Assembly: GCA_021818665.1 (NCBI GenBank)
Contig: JAKATQ010000032.1
Location: forward strand, 1-10,825
Reading direction: 5' to 3'
DNA: 10,825 bases
Source of the DNA: Nanobdellota archaeon
Lineage (GTDB): Archaea > Nanobdellota > Nanobdellia > Parvarchaeales > Parvarchaeaceae
Shown: one piece after another, positions 5,909 to 10,825 of the stretch
How the letters are laid out: the number at the start of each line of letters is the position of its first letter
How positions within the stretch are numbered: position 1 is the stretch's first letter
Notes under the pieces: generated by a model
The model's database searches: none
What the model saw: only the letters and a program-made list of their open reading frames with translations
Told to the model about the DNA's origin: nothing
Position numbers and translations under genes: made by a program

Positions 5909-8900
5909 ATGGCAGAATTCTACAACGCAGCTGAGATAGAGAAGAAAGTAAGTTCGGAATGGAAGAGGGCGGGCGTGCTCGGAAAGCTGGAAAGGGACTC
6001 AAAGGACAAGCCCAAGTTCTATTTCTTGGACGGCCCCCCGTTCGTGACGAATGAAGTGCACGAAGGCACGATGCTCGGGATCTTCATGAAAGATGCCGTA
6101 CTGCGCTATAAACAATTGAAGGGCTTCCATGTGAGGATGCAGCCCGGATGGGATACGCATGGGTTACCAATAGAAGTCATGGTAGAAAAATCCCTAGAAA
6201 TACACAACAAGAAGGAGATAGCAGAATTCGGTGAGGAAAAGTTCATAAACGAGTGCAAATCGCTAGTCGAGAAGTACATAAAACTCAACACGGAGATAAT
6301 GCTGGATTTCGGAGTGCTCTGGTATCTCAACAAGCCGTACAAGACCTACGAAGACGCGTACATAGAAGCTGTATGGGCCGCGATAAAGAACGCCGATGCT
6401 CTCGGCCTCCTCTACAAGGGCTTCAAGGCTACTTGGTTTTGCACCAGATGCGGTACGCCGATGGCAAACTACGAAGTAAGAGACAAGTATTATGACAAGG
6501 AAGACACCTCGGTTTACGTCCTTTTCATGCTGGAAGACGGCAGGAATCTGCTGGTATGGACTACCACGCCATGGACGCTCCCTTCGAACGCGGCTGTGGC
6601 AGTAAACAGCGGTTTCAAGTACCTAGAAACTGATGTCGACGGCAAGACGGTCATAATCGCTAAAGGAAGGGAAAGCGTCCTGGATGAACTTGGTATAAAA
6701 TATTCGATAAAACGAGAGTTCGACGGAAGAGACCTTGTCGGTTTAAAGTACAAGCATCTATTCCCAGACTTGCCACAAATACAGGAAAATGCAGAGTCTC
6801 TTGGAAGTGTCATAGACGGCGCGACTTTCGTATCGGAGGACGGCTCATCTTTCGTCGAGTTGAGCGAGGGGACTGGCCTGGTCCACGTGGCGCCTGGCCA
6901 CGGGGAGACCGACTATAAGATAGGCATGGCTAACAAGTTACCTGTCATGTCACCAGTCGACGAACACGGGAAGTTCACTTACAAGGCTGGCTGGCTGGAG
7001 CATGAAGACGTACTTAAGGTCAATGACAAGATAATAAAAGACCTCTCAGATGACGGGGCCATACTCGCGACAAAGAAAATCGTCCACAAATATCCACACT
7101 GCTGGCGCTGCAAAACGCCACTTATAACGCGGGCTAGCAGCCAATGGTTCATAAACATAAACAAGATAAAGGAGCCACTCGTTAAGGCATCGAGAGAAAT
7201 AAAATGGGTGCCCCCCTTGTCGCGGGAGATGTTCGAATCGTGGCTGTCGAACGCGCAAGACTGGGTCATATCCAGACAGAGGTACTGGAATACGCCGCTG
7301 CCTATATGGGAGTGTACTAAGTGCGAGAATAAAGTCGTCGTGGGCAGCAAGAAAGAAATGCTAAGTCTGAGCGGAAAAAAGAGCATAAAAGACCTGCACA
7401 AGGGCAGTTTGGAAAGCGTGGCGATAAAATGTAGTACATGCCGTGGCACCATGAACAGGGTGCCTGACGTCATAGATGTATGGATGGATTCCGGCTCTGC
7501 GGCTTTTGCGTGCCTCGGGTACCCAAAAAGCAAGTCGGAATTCGACTACTGGTTCCCGGCGGATTTCATATGCGAAGGCAATGACCAGGTCCGTGGCTGG
7601 TTTTACTCCCTGCTTGTGATGGGATATATCGCGACATCTAAACTGGCTTACAAAAACGTTGTAATGCACAGGTTCGTCGTCGGGGCTGACGGTAAAAAAC
7701 TTTCCAAAAGCGAGGGAAACTATAAACCGCTGTCGGACCTGCTCAAAGACGGCTACAGCAGGGATTCTCTTCGGCTGCTACTATTAAGGCACCGACTCGA
7801 AGAGGACGCGGTGTTCACGATGGACGGGCTATCCGAGGATTCGAAACTGATAAACATAGTGTATAATCTCGGCAACCTTTTCCTTTCCGCGAAAGACGCT
7901 TTCGAACGGGCGGATATACCAAGGACACCGCAGCTTAAGTCCGACGACAAATGGGTCCTGTCGCGATGGAATTCGACAAAAAAGACGGTTGACGAATCCA
8001 TGGAAGCGTTCAGGCCAGACTTGGCCGTTGCTGCTCTTACGGATTTTATCTCCAACGACTTCAGCAGGATGTACATAAAACTCGCCAAAAGCAGGATATT
8101 CGACGAGAACGATGCGGCGGCGTTCGAGACTTTCGTACACGTCTTCAAGGAAGCCCTAGTAGCGCTTTCTATGTTCGCACCGTTCATCGCCGAATACTCT
8201 TATGGCTTAATAGAGCCGAAAGCTAGCATCATGATGGCCCAGTTCCCTAAGTTCAGCGAGCCGCTAATAGACCCGACACTCGAGAGGCGCATGAGCGCGA
8301 CTATGGGGATTTTGCAGGATTTGATGGCGGCAAGGGAGAAGATGAAACTGCCGGTAAAAAGGCCGATAAGCGTCATTATGCTGCCGGGCATAACGCAGGA
8401 AAGCATCGTCGAGGACACCCTTACGCGCCTTGGGAACGTCCTCCATGTAAAGTATGACGTGCACGAGCCGGATTTCGACATATCTCTCGACTTCAAGTCT
8501 CTAGGCAAGCACTTTGCCGCGGGTGAAGTGACCAACATAGCCGCAAAATTCATAGAACTTACTAAAGAGACCATAGTGAGGAACCTTAGCAAGGGCATAA
8601 AGATCGTTGCGGACATGAAAGACTATTCGCTTACGGCACAGGACATAGATTTCAAGCCAAAGTACCCCAACCTAGAAGTGTTTGCCGGCCAGTCGACAAA
8701 GATGATATTTGACAAGAGCGCAACGGACGAGGTAAACTGGCTATGGACTAAGAGAGAAGTCATAAGGACCGTACAGACCATGAGAAAGGAGTTGGGGCTA
8801 AAAAGACTGGACGGGATAAAGCTTAAGATAAAGGTGAACGGAGACGAAGAGAGCAAATACGTAAAAATGCTGGTGGAAGAGGTCGCGGCAAAGACGAACG

Positions 8901-8989
8901 CGACGCCGGCGATGGATGGCAAGGTTCTGTGCGCCGAAGAGATCATAGTCGACAAGAATAGTATTGCGATTTCGCTGATTAAGGCCTAA
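5909..8989 (+). CDS. ileS: Isoleucyl-tRNA synthetase
   Basis: Class I synthetase that joins isoleucine to tRNA(Ile) and removes valine by editing. The 1026 residues are the normal archaeal length. In order: the first nucleotide-binding motif PPFVTNEVHEGT (43-54), with HEGT in place of HIGH; a Cys pair at 178/181 and another at 398/401 flanking the CP1 editing domain. The editing domain shows TTTPWTLPSN (218-227) and GTGLVHVAPGHGETDY (321-336), with the likely editing aspartate D335. The insert then gives ISRQRYW, further CxxC pairs at 469/472 and 508/511, and KLSKS (597-601). The anticodon-binding and C-terminal regions follow. The ATG at 5909 is chosen over 5876 because the upstream extension is hydrophobic, non-conserved in character and overlaps the promoter. 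It is divergent from the deacylase and 67 bases upstream of tbp. Confidence 0.97.
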   Translation: MAEFYNAAEIEKKVSSEWKRAGVLGKLERDSKDKPKFYFLDGPPFVTNEVHEGTMLGIFMKDAVLRYKQLKGFHVRMQPGWDTHGLPIEVMVEKSLEIHNKKEIAEFGEEKFINECKSLVEKYIKLNTEIMLDFGVLWYLNKPYKTYEDAYIEAVWAAIKNADALGLLYKGFKATWFCTRCGTPMANYEVRDKYYDKEDTSVYVLFMLEDGRNLLVWTTTPWTLPSNAAVAVNSGFKYLETDVDGKTVIIAKGRESVLDELGIKYSIKREFDGRDLVGLKYKHLFPDLPQIQENAESLGSVIDGATFVSEDGSSFVELSEGTGLVHVAPGHGETDYKIGMANKLPVMSPVDEHGKFTYKAGWLEHEDVLKVNDKIIKDLSDDGAILATKKIVHKYPHCWRCKTPLITRASSQWFININKIKEPLVKASREIKWVPPLSREMFESWLSNAQDWVISRQRYWNTPLPIWECTKCENKVVVGSKKEMLSLSGKKSIKDLHKGSLESVAIKCSTCRGTMNRVPDVIDVWMDSGSAAFACLGYPKSKSEFDYWFPADFICEGNDQVRGWFYSLLVMGYIATSKLAYKNVVMHRFVVGADGKKLSKSEGNYKPLSDLLKDGYSRDSLRLLLLRHRLEEDAVFTMDGLSEDSKLINIVYNLGNLFLSAKDAFERADIPRTPQLKSDDKWVLSRWNSTKKTVDESMEAFRPDLAVAALTDFISNDFSRMYIKLAKSRIFDENDAAAFETFVHVFKEALVALSMFAPFIAEYSYGLIEPKASIMMAQFPKFSEPLIDPTLERRMSATMGILQDLMAAREKMKLPVKRPISVIMLPGITQESIVEDTLTRLGNVLHVKYDVHEPDFDISLDFKSLGKHFAAGEVTNIAAKFIELTKETIVRNLSKGIKIVADMKDYSLTAQDIDFKPKYPNLEVFAGQSTKMIFDKSATDEVNWLWTKREVIRTVQTMRKELGLKRLDGIKLKIKVNGDEESKYVKMLVEEVAAKTNATPAMDGKVLCAEEIIVDKNSIAISLIKA

Positions 8990-9023
8990 ACCACCGTTTG
9001 CCACGTTTTACCGGTCGTTTATA

Positions 9024-9038
9024 ATAGTATTTAAGGCT
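9024..9038 (+). promoter_or_regulatory. Putative TATA box of tbp
   Basis: The core TATTTAAG (9028-9035) is centred about 26 bases before the tbp ATG at 9057, giving a leaderless message. Bases 8990-9023 after ileS hold several short T runs that may end the ileS transcript, but no hairpin or long T tract is clear. Confidence 0.6.
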
Positions 9039-9056
9039 AAAAAATGTAGTCTATAT

Positions 9057-9590
9057 ATGCCAAAGCTTTATAAAGTGGAAAACATAGTAGCCAGCATCTC
9101 ATTAAAGACCCTCATACCTCTAAAAAAGCTTAAAAAACTACCGAATACCCAATACAACCCGGAGCAGTTCCCAGGTCTGGTGTTCAGGTTCAAGGACATA
9201 CACGTTACTTTCCTCGTTTTCGGCAGCGGCAAGTTGGTATGCACTGGCGGCCGTTCAAAGGAAGACATAACGAACGCTATGGGAAAACTCCTAAAAGAGC
9301 TAAGAAAAATAGGTGTGCGTGTGAAATCGAAGTGGAAGATAGAGATACAGAACATAGTGGCTAGCGGAAACCTGAACAGGCAGCTCGACCTTAACAAGAT
9401 CGCTTACAGCGTCGATGAAACAGAATACAATCCAGAGCAGTTCCCAGGCCTCGTCTACAAGCTGGTCAACTCCAAGATAACGTTCCTGCTGTTCGGCACC
9501 GGTAAGATAGTTTGCACTGGCGCAAAGAACATACCAGAGATAGATTCCGCTATAAAAGTGCTCATATCTGCCATAAACAAGAAAGGCTGA
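9057..9590 (+). CDS. tbp: TATA-binding protein (TBP)
   Basis: The archaeal general transcription factor that binds and bends TATA boxes and recruits TFB and RNA polymerase. Two imperfect repeats fill the 177 residues, as in all TBPs. The first runs from about residue 7 to 93 (VENIVASISL, YNPEQFPGLVFR, TFLVFGSGKLVCTG) and the second from about 97 to 174 (IQNIVASGNL, YNPEQFPGLVYK, TFLLFGTGKIVCTG). The DNA-intercalating phenylalanine positions are kept in both halves. The protein lacks the acidic C-terminal tail common in archaeal TBPs and ends in KKG; its first half is lysine-rich (LKKLKKL). The gene's own promoter has a TATA box. VKOR starts 12 bases after its stop without a clear promoter, so the two are probably co-transcribed. 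Confidence 0.97.
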   Translation: MPKLYKVENIVASISLKTLIPLKKLKKLPNTQYNPEQFPGLVFRFKDIHVTFLVFGSGKLVCTGGRSKEDITNAMGKLLKELRKIGVRVKSKWKIEIQNIVASGNLNRQLDLNKIAYSVDETEYNPEQFPGLVYKLVNSKITFLLFGTGKIVCTGAKNIPEIDSAIKVLISAINKKG

Positions 9591-9602
9591 TGTGTGGTCT
9601 GA

Positions 9603-10100
9603 ATGGTAAAGCTCTTCGATAATCCATTAACAGATTATCTTTTGGTCATTTTCGGTCTAGCCGGACTGCTTTCGATGGTGTATCTTTTCCTATCTTTCAG
9701 TGTAAATGTCATACCAGCGGGTACCTGCAGCATATATGGCACTCCATTAAACTGCGAAGCAGTAAATGCAAGCACTTACTCTTCCGTCTTCGGGGTAAAG
9801 CTATACTTTTACGGAATTGCGTTCTTCGCTTTGATGACCGTGCTGTCGGTGCTGCATGCGGTAAGTATGAGCAGGCGGCGCGTGATCTTCCTTAGGAGCA
9901 TCCTGTTCATATTCAGCCTTCTGGCTTCCATAGCCGCCCTCTATCTCATTTATTTAGAAGTGTTCCAGATAGGGGCTATATGTCCTATGTGTACTATCGG
10001 ACATGCGGCGATATTCCTGCTCCTTGCATTTTCTTTCATAGAGGTGCAACCTTATCTTGGCCCAGCCAGACGATTTGTAAAAAGAAAGTTAAGTCTATAA
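9603..10100 (+). CDS. VKOR-family disulfide-generating membrane protein
   Basis: Homologues of vitamin K epoxide reductase reoxidise a thioredoxin-like partner and pass electrons to quinone, supplying disulfide bonds to exported proteins. The 165 residues form four hydrophobic segments (about 10-33, 66-88, 98-118 and 130-148). All expected functional residues are visible: the loop cysteines C42 and C51 between helices 1 and 2, serines in STYSSVFG (57-64), and the active-site pair CPMC (127-130) at the start of helix 4. Basic residues after helix 4 (RRFVKRK) and between helices 2 and 3 (SRRR) fit both termini inside. Unlike many bacterial forms there is no fused thioredoxin domain, so a separate DsbA-like partner would be needed. 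It follows tbp after 12 bases and overlaps no other gene; the stop is 1 base from the convergent membrane gene. Confidence 0.92.
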   Translation: MVKLFDNPLTDYLLVIFGLAGLLSMVYLFLSFSVNVIPAGTCSIYGTPLNCEAVNASTYSSVFGVKLYFYGIAFFALMTVLSVLHAVSMSRRRVIFLRSILFIFSLLASIAALYLIYLEVFQIGAICPMCTIGHAAIFLLLAFSFIEVQPYLGPARRFVKRKLSL

Positions 10101-10101
10101 A

Positions 10102-10719
10102 TCAAAAATATTCTGCACCGCCTGGATCTAGAGAGGCTAGATAGCGCCAGTACGCCTTTTCGCCACGCCTGTTCTCGCTCTCTATAGTCCTAACTTTCAC
10201 GCGACGCCCAGCTTTAGCGCGCTCTTCCCCGCCGTGGCCCATTAAAAAGCGATATAGCATGTAACCACCAATAAGACACTCTAGTGCTCGCATGGGCAGC
10301 TGCAATCCTGGAATCACTAGACCCCCGACCACGAGAGCCGAGCCTAGGAATGCGCTCGTGAATCTGTACTCATCGGCTGCGAATTCATAATCCTCCGCAA
10401 CGCGTCTGAGAGCGGTCTTTATCAGTCTGGCGGAATATGGGTTTGGAGTAAGAACATCCACTTCTAGGTCGTCCTGCCCTATCTCTCGTATGTCTTGTAT
10501 TATCGACTTGGCCAGTCGCGCTGCGCCGTTGCGTTCCAGAAGTTTATCCGCCAAAATGCGTTCGTCAGAGAATTTGTATGTCAATCTCGGTGTCTCATTA
10601 TGCGTATGGAGTCCTGTAAAATCAAGCTTTAATTCACATCTTTCATCCGGTCTAAGGAGGGTTACTTGGTGCTCACACGCCTCTAGGAATAGTTCTAGGT
10701 CTCCGAGCTTTCTGCGCAT
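10102..10719 (-). CDS. Hypothetical two-helix membrane protein
   Basis: No family recognised. The 205 residues show a charged, apparently soluble N-terminal part (1-118) of mixed strand and helix character, then two hydrophobic stretches (about 120-138 and 142-160, ALVVGGLVIPGLQLP between) forming a likely membrane hairpin, then a basic tail (ERAKAGRRVKVR, 166-177) ending in a few aromatic residues. By the positive-inside rule both ends would face the cytoplasm. There is no signal peptide, cysteine pair or catalytic motif. The frame is believable as a gene: it fills the space exactly, ending 1 base from VKOR, and a strong TATA-like box lies 25 bases before its ATG. Function cannot be assigned. 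Confidence 0.75.
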   Translation of the reverse strand: MRRKLGDLELFLEACEHQVTLLRPDERCELKLDFTGLHTHNETPRLTYKFSDERILADKLLERNGAARLAKSIIQDIREIGQDDLEVDVLTPNPYSARLIKTALRRVAEDYEFAADEYRFTSAFLGSALVVGGLVIPGLQLPMRALECLIGGYMLYRFLMGHGGEERAKAGRRVKVRTIESENRRGEKAYWRYLASLDPGGAEYF

Positions 10720-10735
10720 AGGATAAAACGATTGT

Positions 10736-10752
10736 ACTTATATTTAAATGAT
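10736..10752 (-). promoter_or_regulatory. Putative TATA box of the two-helix membrane protein gene
   Basis: Minus-strand ATCATTTAAATATAAGT holds a TATA core centred 25 bases before the ATG at 10719, typical leaderless spacing. The remaining bases to 10825 contain no gene I can support; a short frame from an ATG at 10748 is open to the window edge but has no coding character. Confidence 0.6.
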
Positions 10753-10825
10753 TTTAAACGGTTACATAAGAATACATATTGTAATAGTTCAGTCATACAA
10801 ACGCCGACGCCGGGTTATTTTGTTC

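Noticed and set aside
6979..7533. 184-residue open frame antisense to ileS
   Set aside because: It is a shadow of the ileS reading frame, with no family resemblance, promoter or plausible composition.
9150..9454. Near-identical DNA stretches at about 9150-9181 and 9423-9454
   Set aside because: They encode the same YNPEQFPGLV motif in the two TBP repeats, an ancient internal duplication common to all TBPs and not a mobile or regulatory repeat.
10748..10825. Short plus-strand frame open to the window edge
   Set aside because: Only 26 codons are visible, the ATG lies inside the opposite gene's TATA box, and the translation shows no coding character; the real content beyond the edge is unknown.
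1..10825. CRISPR array, insertion sequence, tRNA or rRNA gene, defence or toxin system
   Set aside because: No spaced repeats, transposase, terminal inverted repeats, cloverleaf-like segment or defence-family protein was seen; nearly all bases belong to housekeeping genes.

Overview
The window reads as a compact, ordinary chromosomal segment of an archaeon. Archaeal hallmarks are a TATA-binding protein gene (9057-9590), an archaeal-type alanyl-tRNA synthetase and isoleucyl-tRNA synthetase, and a TATA-like box about 25-28 bases upstream of many start codons, which is the signature of leaderless transcripts. Base composition looks near 50% G+C, isoleucine is coded mainly by ATA and arginine often by AGA/AGG. 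Tight packing, split or shortened proteins and this gene content would fit a small-genome lineage such as Micrarchaeota (ARMAN-like) or a relative of Thermoplasmatales. That placement is an inference and was not tested.

Layout. 1-1743: 3' part of alaS (+), running in from outside the window. 1751-2383: Nudix hydrolase (-), convergent with alaS. 2384-2464: divergent promoter region. 2465-3409: short glutamyl-tRNA reductase hemA (+), convergent with ferrochelatase hemH (3412-4305, -). Reading the minus strand, hemH is preceded by a small ABM-fold protein (4327-4644) and a HemQ/chlorite-dismutase-family protein (4687-5334), then a YbaK-type tRNA deacylase (5386-5844). A short divergent promoter region (5845-5908) separates this from ileS (5909-8989, +). 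Then come tbp (9057-9590, +) and a VKOR-family membrane protein (9603-10100, +). A two-helix membrane protein of unknown function (10102-10719, -) is convergent with VKOR. The last 106 bases hold its promoter and no gene I can support.

How the genes fit together. The centre of the window is a heme module: HemA makes glutamate-1-semialdehyde at the start of tetrapyrrole synthesis, HemH inserts iron, and HemQ suggests that the last step is decarboxylation of coproheme. HemQ followed by a separate ABM protein has the same order as the two domains of the haloarchaeal fusion protein PitA. Around it lie translation and transcription genes: two tRNA synthetases, a trans-editing deacylase back to back with ileS, and TBP. 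GluTR links both themes because it uses glutamyl-tRNA. No mobile element, CRISPR array, RNA gene or defence system is visible. The features most worth following up are reduced proteins (GluTR without its C-terminal domain, AlaRS without a recognisable glycine-rich C-Ala motif), a variant HIGH motif in IleRS, and the split PitA-like pair.
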